Shown here piece after piece: positions 1-10,576 of a DNA stretch of 64,000 nt. Numbering within the stretch: the stretch's first letter is position 1; each line of letters starts with the position of its first letter. The DNA lies in contig RDEW01000017.1 in assembly GCA_011109175.1 (NCBI GenBank), positions 813,855 to 877,854 on the forward strand, in the 5' to 3' direction. Source of the stretch: Dicyema japonicum. Its lineage: Eukaryota; Dicyemida; Rhombozoa; Dicyemidae. Below the pieces are notes generated by a model. The model ran no database searches. It saw only the letters and a list, made by a program, of their open reading frames with translations, and had not been told where the DNA came from. The position numbers and the translations under genes were made by a program.

Positions 1-31
1 TATTTATAAATAAAAAAATTTTAAATTTTAG

Positions 32-1686
32 GTAATTTAATTACCACTGTCTCACTGATGCCTGGTGATAATTCTATTGATAATTATAATAGACTCCCAA
101 AAACTCTTAAGAGGTAATAAATGTTGTTGAATGATAGAATCTAAGATATCCCTTCCTAAAGTACACATTGATAATTTATCTATTACTGATGCTATCAACA
201 AAATGAATTATAAGGAAGCACCCACAATAAAACCATTCGATAAAATTTTTCTAAAAATTGATCCAAAAACCCAAAATTCTGAATTAAAAGTCATAAATAA
301 AACAAATTCAAATAAATTGAAAAACTTTAAAGAAGGCCTTTATAACAAAATAGTGAAAAATAGAGAAGAGGCAGTTATTAAAAGACAAGAATTATACAAA
401 ATTGACAATAAAAACAAATTAAAAAACTATTATTATGAAGAGGTAGACGAAAAGGCTAGTGAAAAGGATGTCCCTGATGAAGAATTCGAATATTCAGACG
501 ACGACTCTTTAAAGTGCCGCAGCGAAGATCTTGAGACTAAAGTTGAAGATGATTCTGAAAAGGATGATGAAAGTGAAGATGAAATGGAAGTTTTAGAAAA
601 AACTGATAATGATGAATATACGGAGGAGAACGAAGATGAAATGGAAATTTTAGAAAAAACTGATAATGATGAACATACACAGGAAAACGAAGATGAAATG
701 GAAATTTTAGAAAAAACTGATAATGATGAATATACACAGAGGAAAATGAAGATGAAATGGATGATTTAGAATCTGAAAATATTGAGGAGTTAATTGAAGG
801 AATGGAAAAAAGTGACGAAGATGATAAAGACCAAATAAAATTCGTTAATGATTACAACTTTGATAGTAAAAATAAAAAAATTAACGATCAAAAATTAAAA
901 TTAATGGATTTTGTTGATAATGAAGTTGAAGTATCGGGTTCTGACAGTGGAGATGAAGTTTTTGATGAACTTGATGAATATAACCCGGATTGGATTGACG
1001 ATAAAGAAATAGGGATGATGAGCACCAAAGATTAGCTAAAATTAATAGGTCTGACTTTAAAGATTATTTTAAGTAAATTGGTTGCGGATGAAGATGAGGA
1101 AGTTCTAATCAGAATTAAGGAGCAATTTTTGCCTGATGGTGATACTGAGGGGGATATTGAAAGACATCAGAGTTTTAGATGGAAGGAATGTGGTTTTAAG
1201 TTATTAAATTTATAGAAGATTTAACGCAATTCGATGGAGACAATGCAGTTTTCGGTGATTCTGAAGAGGAAGAAGATAACTCCACACAATGGAGAATTAA
1301 GAGATTTGCAAGAGAATCCTTTATTAAAGTTTTTTTTTATTTTTTACATTAGTCACAAAACTCAAATAAAGATGATGAAATAAATGAAAATTCTGGTTTA
1401 TTTTGCTTTAATTATTAGCATTTTTAAATTCAAATTCTCAGTCAGTCTCTGGTCTATCATCAATGGTGAATAATTGCAATTATTTGATTAGAAAAGGATG
1501 CGTGGGTCATTTATTGGAAGGATATCTGACTCGTGGTTAGATGGGATGTGTGAAAACAGTAATTCTGGAACTTTGACCAATCCCACTTTGAATGATGATA
1601 AAAATTGTGATGAAGATGTTAAAAGAGTTCGTAAAATACAAGATGAGAGTTCAACGGGATTTTTTGGGCGTTTTTCAAAGAAATAA
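32..1686 (+). CDS. CLSPN: Claspin-like checkpoint mediator, 3' part, several frame breaks
   Basis: Claspin is a replication-fork protein that helps ATR activate Chk1; it is long, acidic and low in complexity. Seen here: a basic helix-rich stretch (about 300-420) resembling the claspin segment before its acidic region, an acidic region with three near-identical Glu/Asp repeats (about 570-740), then the claspin-like EVSGSDSGDE block (about 925-960), a block with FLPDGD and SFRWKE (about 1125-1190), and a QWRIKRFAR block (about 1288-1310). Introns of about 24 nt (1329-1352) and 23 nt (1396-1418) are visible. The frame breaks near 738 (one base short in the third acidic repeat), near 1010, near 1074 and near 1498. 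The gene probably starts left of the window. It is either a real gene with assembly indels or a young pseudogene; preserved introns and conserved blocks favour the former. Family call fairly sure, exact exon model not. Confidence 0.7.
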
Positions 1687-1689
1687 GTT

Positions 1690-2960
1690 TTTTTGTAGTT
1701 ATTGATTATGTATTTTTTTGTAATTAAAAACTATAAGAACCTTTTTTAATTCAATATATTTTATTAAATCAAGCGAATTTATTAATTTACTATTGAATCC
1801 AGTCGACATAACCTAAGTTCTAAGGATAGTTTCCCTCAGTGATTCTGCGGTGGTCCAGGCACACCAGGTGAATAATTGGCTATCCACAAACATGTTATCT
1901 GTATTAACAGATGGGTCTTCTTCCCTCAACGAAAGAGGATCGATTGGCTTTCTTTTCAGAGAAGTCTACCAGAAATAATGACCGAGGTTTCTTGCATTTT
2001 TACAAGGAACCCGGAAACCCACTTAAAGAACAAATTATATATGCGGAGGTTTTTGAAGAAACACACTCCGATCGAATTCCTCTGTAGAAATTCGAAAAGA
2101 CACTTCCGGAAAATAGTAGGATCGACGGGAATCACTAGATGTGTGTCTGAGAATTACTCGAAGCTGAGATCATTTATTTAGTTGACTTTGATACCCTCTT
2201 AAGGTTTTTTAAAAATAATTGACTCGGCTTGGTCTATCACGATAGAAACTAAGATCAACTTGATAAGTCACTGAGTTTAACGGACGTTATGGCTTTTCAG
2301 TGTAGCCAGACATTCCAGCCTCTTTAGAAAAAGTAGTGATTCCCTCATATGCCTTATATTGTCTCGGCAATTGAGTAAAACTTGAATTTGTTCAGTCGAC
2401 ATTCGTGCGTTTCTTATATTTGAATCCAGTTTAAAGACGCTTTTTAAACATATGCAAGTAACTTAATTTAGTACGACATGGTAAGAAATTGAGTATTATT
2501 TTTCTGTTATCTTAATGGCTCGCTCATCATTTTAAATCTGATAAATGTAAAACAACAATATTGCTACAACACTAGATGGATTTATGACCTTCAATATGAT
2601 ACTAATTTTTATATCAAGACTATAAATCGACTAATTTTTATATCAAGACAGAATTGATAAATTATCGGAGCATAAGAACATATTGATGCATTGCTCAGCA
2701 ATAGCGTTAGCAAAAGGCGTACATATGGAAATACTTTTTTCTCGCAAACTAATTGGTATAATGCACCGGTGTAAAGTCATTATGTGATGAAATGAGATGG
2801 CATCTTAACTAAGTTTTATAGATGTAACTTGAGAAGTGGAAAGTGATCAAAAGACTTTCAATTGGACCTGCAGGTATGCCAGGTTTTTGTAAAGGAATTA
2901 GAATAAGGATTTGACTGAAATATTCGCTAGAGAAGGAAGCGAAGTCACGTTAGAAGAAAT
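1690..2960. other. Intergenic, no recognised gene
   Basis: AT-rich sequence downstream of claspin. An open frame at 1876-2181 (+) would encode 101 residues, but I recognise no family, and there is no exon structure like that of the neighbouring genes. I see nothing else supportable. Confidence 0.4.
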
Positions 2961-3435
2961 ATTAATTTAAGGGTCAACATTTTGACAGAAAAATTCTGGA
3001 AAGTTTCGGCTCTGACTGATGGCTATTTCCTTCATGGACTATGTTCAAGCAGCCATCGGCGTTCTCGAAAATATCCGAGATTAGATTTTCGTCTCGTCCG
3101 AGAAAGGCATGGAAAGAACAACCGAAGGCTCGGACGTTTCAACAGCAAGATGAACGAACGTCACGTTACAGGGGAGGTCGACATATTTCAGCTGCTTTAG
3201 TTTTTTGGTTTTCCCTGCGACAGAACCGGCAGAACAAGATTGTTTGTTGAGAACTTGTCCATGCAGGTGACGTTCCAGGCTACTGGCTTTCCATCTTCAA
3301 ATGGAAAGTCATTCCATCAGGATGTTCTCTGTCTCTTCGGCACAAACCGACAAGCTAAGAGTAGACAGGAAACCAGCATTATCCATTGCCCATTTAACAA
3401 CATCGTTCAGGGCTTTTACCTGGGCGTCCTTCTAT
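2960..3435 (-). mobile_element. RLE-type LINE, 3' fragment (decayed)
   Basis: Read on the minus strand, this piece has the order found in the endonuclease of the fuller element at 29-32 kb: a VKALNDVVKWAMDNAGF helix, then a degraded PDGMT motif, then a degraded counterpart of the WDVTCVDT motif. The frame is broken several times, so it is a dead copy. It is the leftmost of about nine fragments of this family in the window. Confidence 0.6.
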
Positions 3436-3852
3436 CTCACTTCCTGCAATTTTATTAGTTTGATTAAGAAAGAAGTTGAAAGTATAGTCATTTTTTGTTT
3501 TTTACCTTTAAAAATTTATCCAAAGTTATTGATTGGGAAGGAAAGTGACACTATTTATTGAGAAATCCTATAATTTCTTTTTTTTGAAAATAAAGTGTTT
3601 TTTTAGAATTGACCTAAGTCAATTTTAACTTAATAAAAATATTATCAAATGAGAGTATATCTCAATTGAGATCAGCTGAAATAAGTGGATGCACATAGGA
3701 TCAGTGTTCGAAATAAAAAAACTAGGTAAATAAAACTATCAGAATCTGCGTATTATGTTTGTCAATATTTTCCTATACATGCTGCTAATAATAATTATAC
3801 TATTATTATAGGGAACTATCGTAGAAACATAATTGTTATATTTCCACACGTG

Positions 3853-5464
3853 CGATTTTTCGGATCAATCGCGTCCATCCTCCCCTGTTACACCCAAACT
3901 TCTCATAGCATCTAGATCTTCCCCACTTACGATCCTCCGGTTGATTGTTTTGAGATCCTCATCCAGCACCTCCGGTAGTGTAGTACACGGGTACCCCCGA
4001 TATTTCTTTCCACTTGCAGCGAAATATTCCTCCATTGCCAAATTTGCAGGTGATGTGGGGTCCATCCGTAGGACATGTCTTAACAGTCTCCATCGGGCCT
4101 CCACCACAGGTCGCGTTGAGTATATTCAGTACAGTGCCTTATTGTTGATCCGTGTCGACCATTGTACCCCGCATAGTATTCGTAATTGCCTTCGGTGGAA
4201 GGAGTTAAGATTTTTGGTTTCTGAGACCGAGATCTCCAGCAGGAAGAGTTATATAGCAGGACCGGCTTCACGAAAGCATCGTAGAGGCGCAAACGAAGCG
4301 CGATCGTTACCAGTCTGTTAGCCAACCAATCCGTTTTCATCCTGTTCAGTGCGACCGTCGATAGTACTTTCCTCCGGGTGATGTCCTCACTGTCTCCGAG
4401 GAGGGAGCCGAGCTTTCTGGAACGTCTCCATCCTTCTTCCAATCTACGATTTTCATAATTTCAGTTTTAGTTGTATTAACTGTAAGAAACCATTTCCCAA
4501 GTTCTGCAGGGGCAACGTAAAGTAACCGCCTCAAGGCTGCTTTATCTTCCGATACCAAGTCAACATCATCAGCATATATAATTTCGGTGATTTGGCCATT
4601 ATAAAAACTTCTAAAACCACGCAATGCTACTTCCAAGTATACCACAATCAGCAATGGGGAAAGGAAATCCTCTAGGGAGTACCCACAGTCGTCGACAAAT
4701 TTCTAAACGACGTACTTTCAACTCGTAACGTCTGTTCTGTGTTCGACAATAAAACTTCTATCATCCTGACAGAATCCCTATTAAGGAATCCCCGCAAAAC
4801 ATCAATAAGCCTACCTCGGCGAATTGTGTCGAAAACTTTCATGTCAATCCCCAAAATTGTAGTCGTACTCTCAAATCTTTGGTAAGTGACACAACGCCAC
4901 CTATGCCCCAGACCACATCAGCGGTAGATCTGCCTGTCCTGAATCCACTGTGGCTCGATGACAGGAATTCATTCACAGGATCTTGCACACGATCCAGCAC
5001 CACCAGAGCAAGGACCTATCTTAGCGTATTGAGTAGGATGACTGGCGCAGGTTTTCCACAGGCCCGCCTCTTATTCGGTTTTTGAATCGGCACCAGAATT
5101 GCTTTGCCTAACGGAAGAAGGTCGTTAGTTGCAAACATTTCGTTTAATACTTCGGCCACGATTTCCATCAGGGTTTTTGGGCCGTACTTCAGTAACTCAG
5201 CACTTATGCCATCCGGTCCTGACGAGCGATTGCACTTAGTCTCTATTGCTTTCATAACTTCTCCCACCGTGATTTCATTTACAAGATTTCCTGCATTACC
5301 AGTGATTCAAAGAGTCGTTCAAAATAAGAAGCAATAAGTTCGGTTTGTTCCGTAGCGTCAAAAATCATATTCCCTTTGTTATCCTGAATTTTTAGTTTGC
5401 CCTTATAGTTCCTCCTCTTAAGCAGACGCATAATAATTATATGCTGTATCGCATTTAATTTCAT
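3853..5464 (-). mobile_element. RTE-like LINE, reverse transcriptase and 3' part (decayed)
   Basis: Minus-strand frames give, in order: a segment with GPDGISAELLKYGPKTL (5016-5267), typical of RT region 1-2; a D-containing finger region (4672-4854); the YADDVDLV catalytic box (about 4560); and the C-terminal region with KLGSLLGD and LYNSSCW followed by the RWRLLRHVLRMDP box (3865-4442). That order is typical of RTE-like non-LTR elements. The endonuclease is missing (5' truncation) and at least four frame breaks are present, so this is an inactive copy. It resembles the better-preserved copy at 59.9-62.3 kb. Confidence 0.8.
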
Positions 5465-5900
5465 CTCGACTTTTTTGGCTTAATTATTTAATGCAAAAAC
5501 TAACAGTCAATAACTTTTAAAAGAAGTGTCATGCATAATAGTATCTATTTTCTTCTAACTAATATGAATGCATCTTATTGTGATAAACCAGTAGATATCG
5601 ATTTTATGGAAATACTTCATTCGCAAATTATTTTAAAGTCTTTCAGTAGCACAAGTGTCAGATTTTAATATCTTAACGACTTAAAAATATTTGTGCTAGA
5701 AAAGTGAATGCAAAATACTTTGTAGGAAACATTTTTATTTTGTGTAAATATAATTAATTTTAATATAATAAAAATTTATTAATAATTTATTAATTTTAAA
5801 TATTGGTTTTGGTTGTGTCTAGTTACTGTCATTCTTTTAAACTTTATATATTTAGTCTATTTGATTACTTTTATACTAACTGTCATATTTAATTTTTAGA
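5465..5900. other. AT-rich spacer upstream of SF3A1
   Basis: Very AT-rich spacer between the LINE fragment and the SF3A1 start. No open frame or motif found. Promoter elements for SF3A1 would lie here but I cannot point to one. Confidence 0.5.
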
Positions 5901-6865
5901 ATGGCATCAATTCAATTTGCATCTGCATGTGAAGCTAATCCTGCAATAGGAATAATTTATCCTCCCCCTGAAATACGACGTAAGTACAAAAGTGGATAAA
6001 ATTTAGATATTATTGATAGAACAGCAGCATTTGTAGCAAAAAATGGTTGATTTTACTTTTATTTTTCTTAGGACTTGACTTTGAGTACAAATTAAAGCAA
6101 AGAGAAATAGCAAACCCACGCTTTAATTTCATAAATGGCAATGATCCTTATCATGAATATTATAAATATCGCATTAGAGAATTCATGGTTTCCTCCGGTT
6201 TTATAATTATGTAATTTACATGAAGGGATGGATACTACTATCAATATGAATAAAGGATCTGGTTCTGAGCCAGCACGTATTACTATTGCTGATTTGTTGC
6301 CACCATCGAACCCCCCACCTGAACTTGAGTTCATAGCAGATCCTGTTACTTTTCAAGCAATCGATATGTAAGTTAATTTTTTGTTTCTTATTCAAACTTT
6401 TCAATTTAAATTAATTTTTAGTGATATTATTCGATTGACTGCTTTATTTGTTGCTGTTAATGGGCGTAAATTTTTGATGAATCTTATTAACCGTGAACAA
6501 AAAAATTATCAATTTGATTTCCTCCGTCCTCAACATAGCAATTTTTTGTATTTTACCAAATTAGTAGAACAGTATACCAAAGTCTTTATTAATAGGTTAT
6601 TTGTAGATCCTTCTGCCTACGACTTCCATGATAAAGGAACTTGATGACGAGTTGAGTCATCCAAAACTCATAATGGATAAAGTAAAACATAGATTGGAAT
6701 GGTCCAGATATCAAGATAGAGAGAAAAAACGTGAGGAAGACATAGCTGAAAAGGAAAGATGTTTTTATTTGATATATTTTTAGTATCTTATTCTCAGATC
6801 GACTGGCATGACTTTGTAATTGTGGATACTATTGAATTTCGACCTAATGAAAAGGGTTTTCATTT
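5901..6865 (+). CDS. SF3A1: Splicing factor 3A subunit 1 (SF3a120), 5' part before assembly gap
   Basis: SF3A1 is a U2 snRNP subunit needed for branch-site recognition in the nucleus. The start is the ATG at 5901, followed by a proline-rich lead with IYPPPEIR. Two SURP/SWAP modules are seen: the first spans the intron-split region around 6007-6185 (AFVAKNG ... NPRFNFINGNDPYHEYY), the second lies about 6422-6600 (LFVAVNGRKF ... YQFDFLRPQHSNF ... KLVEQYTK). The conserved QIDWHDFVIVDTIEF block at about 6795-6840 follows a Glu/Lys/Arg-rich helix. Introns fit by frame at 5980-6006 (27 nt), about 26 nt near 6044, 6367-6421 (55 nt) and about 23 nt near 6760. The gene enters a run of N at 6866. The C-terminal ubiquitin-like domain is not seen in the sequence after the gap. 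Confidence 0.9.
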
Positions 6866-7773
6866 NNNNNNNNNNNNNNNNNNNNNNNNNNNNNNNNNNN
6901 NNNNNNNNNNNNNNNNNNNNNNNNNNNNNNNNNNNNNNNNNNNNNNNNNNNNNNNNNNNNNNNNNNNNNNNNNNNNNNNNNNNNNNNNNNNNNNNNNNNN
7001 NNNNNNNNNNNNNNNNNNNNNNNNNNNNNNNNNNNNNNNNNNNNNNNNNNNNNNNNNNNNNNNNNNNNNNNNNNNNNNNNNNNNNNNNNNNNNNNNNNNN
7101 NNNNNNNNNNNNNNNNNNNNNNNNNNNNNNNNNNNNNNNNNNNNNNNNNNNNNNNNNNNNNNNNNNNNNNNNNNNNNNNNNNNNNNNNNNNNNNNNNNNN
7201 NNNNNNNNNNNNNNNNNNNNNNNNNNNNNNNNNNNNNNNNNNNNNNNNNNNNNNNNNNNNNNNNNNNNNNNNNNNNNNNNNNNNNNNNNNNNNNNNNNNN
7301 NNNNNNNNNNNNNNNNNNNNNNNNNNNNNNNNNNNNNNNNNNNNNNNNNNNNNNNNNNNNNNNNNNNNNNNNNNNNNNNNNNNNNNNNNNNNNNNNNNNN
7401 NNNNNNNNNNNNNNNNNNNNNNNNNNNNNNNNNNNNNNNNNNNNNNNNNNNNNNNNNNNNNNNNNNNNNNNNNNNNNNNNNNNNNNNNNNNNNNNNNNNN
7501 NNNNNNNNNNNNNNNNNNNNNNNNNNNNNNNNNNNNNNNNNNNNNNNNNNNNNNNNNNNNNNNNNNNNNNNNNNNNNNNNNNNNNNNNNNNNNNNNNNNN
7601 NNNNNNNNNNNNNNNNNNNNNNNNNNNNNNNNNNNNNNNNNNNNNNNNNNNNNNNNNNNNNNNNNNNNNNNNNNNNNNNNNNNNNNNNNNNNNNNNNNNN
7701 NNNNNNNNNNNNNNNNNNNNNNNNNNNNNNNNNNNNNNNNNNNNNNNNNNNNNNNNNNNNNNNNNNNNNNNNN
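6866..7773. other. Assembly gap (908 N)
   Basis: An uninterrupted run of N. It removes the middle of SF3A1. Open frames running across it are artefacts. Confidence 1.
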
Positions 7774-9140
7774 CGAATATGTAATTATAAATATTATTTC
7801 AGTCTGTAGTGCCATAGGAAACCCAAACAACGTGCTTGGCATGTGTGGAAAGCGTAATAAATTAATGCTAACATGACTATGGAATATGAGGATTTTGGTT
7901 AGAAATAAAAATTAGTTAATTTATTCAACAATGACAACAAAGGATAATAGGTAGGCATAGGGAGGTTTAAATAATGATTATAAAATTTTGAATTATTTCA
8001 GGTGCTTCATCATTAATATTTCAAAATCGTTTGATCTCAATAATGAATTATTGACAAGTGACCCAATTATGTAGTTTATCGAAGAGGTGGTGAAAAAATG
8101 GAAATTTATGTCTAAAGGACATAAAACTCGAATAAAAGCTAATTCGTTCTGTAATGTTTTGTTATCTGCCATACCCGACAGGAAAATGTATAAGCCAATT
8201 AAGTGGTCCATTTATTTAGATTCTGTACTGTCATAACGTTTTCCTCCTATTGGATATTTTGAGAAGGTTCATTTGCATGATAGAAACCTCATTCGATGTT
8301 CCAGACCGATGTCTCTGGATAAAAATATTAAAGTTGAGGCATAAAATGTTGTTCCGTGGGTCCTCAAAAATAGCAAACTGAATTTTGAGCAAAAGGATGA
8401 AGTTTCATCCAATCTCGGTCGAAATCATAAATTTTAGAAAATGGATTTTGAGGTAACAAAAAATTTTTCATCTTTAACGCTCCTCGATTCTGTGACGACC
8501 GAGGACCTGCCTCCAGCCTTTCTTGGAGACCTCTAAACGATTATGAGACGCCTAAGAGTGGGATAGGATCCCGATAAACTACTAGATTGTCTTGGATTAG
8601 TCAACATGACTGCTGTTACTTCTTAACTAAAGTGTGAGTTCTGTCTAGCTGAGGTTTAACTAATAGAAACATTACTACTTTTTGGGTTAACTAATAGAAA
8701 CATTACTAATCTATTTTCTTGGATGCCCACTCGACAATGCAGAATTATGGAAACACTTTCAGTCCAAAGATATTTTCTTTCTACGAAAAGTCTTGCTATT
8801 CTGTACTCCCACAAATCTTTTTTCCTCATGAGGAGAAGCTTATGTTTGCCGAAATTGGATACTTCTGCGGAAATCCCAGTCCATCGGCCATCGAGATTTG
8901 CTACTGAGCCTGGATCAGACGTTAAAGCAAACAGTCGAGTCACTACTTTGCTACTGAGCCTGGATCAATCTTTTTTAATGTAATAAAATGGCATTGTTGA
9001 GAATTCATTTTACGCAGAGTCTTGGTTGTCAGTTATTTAAGTATTTTTAATGGATGAGAAGATAAATATAAATATTATTTGCTGGGTCATTTTTTGAAAT
9101 TTAGTATTATTTTGAATAAAATATTTTTTTTAAAAAGAAA
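7774..9140. other. Post-gap region with decayed open frame, no identified gene
   Basis: A polypyrimidine stretch ending in an AG near 7802 and another near 8001 look like splice acceptors. On the plus strand about 8070-8450 there is a protein-like reading (VVKKWKFMSKGHKTRIKAN, then LLSAIPDRKMYKPIKWSIY) broken by stops near 8236 and 8340; I do not recognise it. Between 8654 and 8710 a 26-bp direct repeat occurs twice, and a 20-bp one (GCTACTGAGCCTGGATCA core) occurs near 8897 and 8947. This looks like old repeat debris. Confidence 0.35.
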
Positions 9141-9146
9141 CAAATG

Positions 9147-9530
9147 TCAGTTGAGGAAGCCGGCTGCTTTGATTGCGAACGAGTTCTCTCGGAGTATGGC
9201 CATTCCAATTTTTTGTCTCAACCATAACCCTTCTCGTTGATCCCTTTTCTTTCTGGCAAGCATTCCTCTGAGTACTCGCAAGAACTCAGCCGTTATTGGA
9301 CCAACGGCTCCCGAAGATTCGGTCGCAACAGGAGTAATTCGGTAGCGGTCCCTGAGGCAAGAATATTTTTTGATTTTTAGGCTCTCCGCAGTCGAAGCAG
9401 CTGCTCCAGGTGTCTGAACCGATTTGGAAATATTAGTGCTTGAGAACGTGTCTACACAAGTTGCGTCCCAGACCAAAGATCTTCCAGACGTAAAGGGGAA
9501 AAGCTCATCTCGTCAGGTCTCTTTCCATCA
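9147..9530 (-). mobile_element. RLE-type LINE, 3' endonuclease fragment
   Basis: Minus-strand frame of 109 residues reading VWDATCVDTFSSTN, then a Lys-rich helix and VATESSGAVGPITAEFLRVL, then an REGLWLRQKIGMAI terminal block. This matches, segment by segment, the C-terminal end of the fuller element at 31.62-31.95 kb. It is a 5'-truncated copy. A closely similar but shorter terminal fragment lies at 38.27-38.40 kb. Confidence 0.8.
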
Positions 9531-9839
9531 GTTTAAAAATAATAATTTTAAAAATACTTACTCCGTGATGTCAGCAGCCGCTCTCCCCATAGTTAATAAA
9601 TAATATTTTATTGTTAATAATTTTTGTTCTATTAAAAAAAAAAAATTTTTAAAATTATTTTATTAAAAATATTTTTTGGAATAAATGTAAAAAATGATAT
9701 TTTTTCACTTAAAAAACCTTTGAGTATTTTTCACTTAGTGAGCAGCTTCATTCGATCGCATCCTCGAACGAGCCTTCGTCCGATTAGAGAAAATGAATTC
9801 TTCACTTCTTTCATTATTAAAACAAAAAAATGTCAACTA

Positions 9840-9880
9840 AGTGAACCCCCATTAATCCGAACTTCAATAATCCGAATTTT
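9840..9880 (+). repeat. Pogo/Tigger-like terminal repeat remnant
   Basis: The string containing CCCCATTAATCCGAAC and a second AATCCGAA resembles the ends of pogo/Tigger DNA transposons (CCCTCATTAATCCGAA type). A better match on the opposite strand lies at 28,262-28,292. No transposase or partner end is visible nearby, so only a remnant can be claimed. Confidence 0.4.
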
Positions 9881-9949
9881 TTGAGAGTCAGCAAAATTTT
9901 ACTAAATTTCCGTACAAAACAGGCTTTACTTTTATTATTTAACTCCAAG

Positions 9950-10080
9950 ACCACCAAGAAAGATAGGCTACTAACTAATTAAGTGATCCCAGCCTCCAAC
10001 AACATCCGAACTCTCTTAGTCTTCTGATGACCCAACCGCATTCCGAAAAGCGTCTTCTTTTTTTTCGCATCGAAATCCTA
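9950..10080 (-). mobile_element. 2A-type LINE 3' end fragment
   Basis: Contains CTAATTAAGTGATCCCAGCCTCCAAC and adjoining sequence that repeats, in opposite orientation, the 3' end of the LINE copy finishing near 50,150 and resembles the end of the minus-strand copy near 41,830. Only the 3' untranslated end is present, as expected for severe 5' truncation. Confidence 0.6.
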
Positions 10081-10576
10081 TCAGGACCGCTAGTCTGTTT
10101 TAGGCATTTTAGTCAACGTAGTGGCACATGTGAATAAAATATTTGAATAGTTTGCGGATTTGTAGGTTTTTATTAGTGATGTTATTTTTATTATTTTGTT
10201 TTAGTTTTTTTAAATTTAATATCTTTTTGATAGTGATTCAGGATGCTTGCTTGCGTGTGTAATAATAAATGGATTGAATAATCGCATTCTTAGAAAAGTC
10301 AACACACAAGGGAAACACAGATGTTTAGTGAACCATTTCATAATTTTCACTAAATAAAAAATCTCCCTAGGGGGAATCGCCCCTATGAGAAACAATGTCC
10401 TAGTAGATGATAATTGGACACAATATATTCTTTGTTACTGATCCCTCTTAGAAATACCCTTAACAACGATGAAGCTCAAGGCAAAAATTCCATTATAGAC
10501 TTTATTAAACTTCCCTTACAGGTGGGAAATAAACTAAATTAAAATCATAACCCAACTATCTACCAAGCCATGTTTA

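Noticed and set aside
6759-7842. Long open frames across 6.76-7.84 kb
   Set aside because: They consist of the N run of the assembly gap; only the short ends are real sequence.
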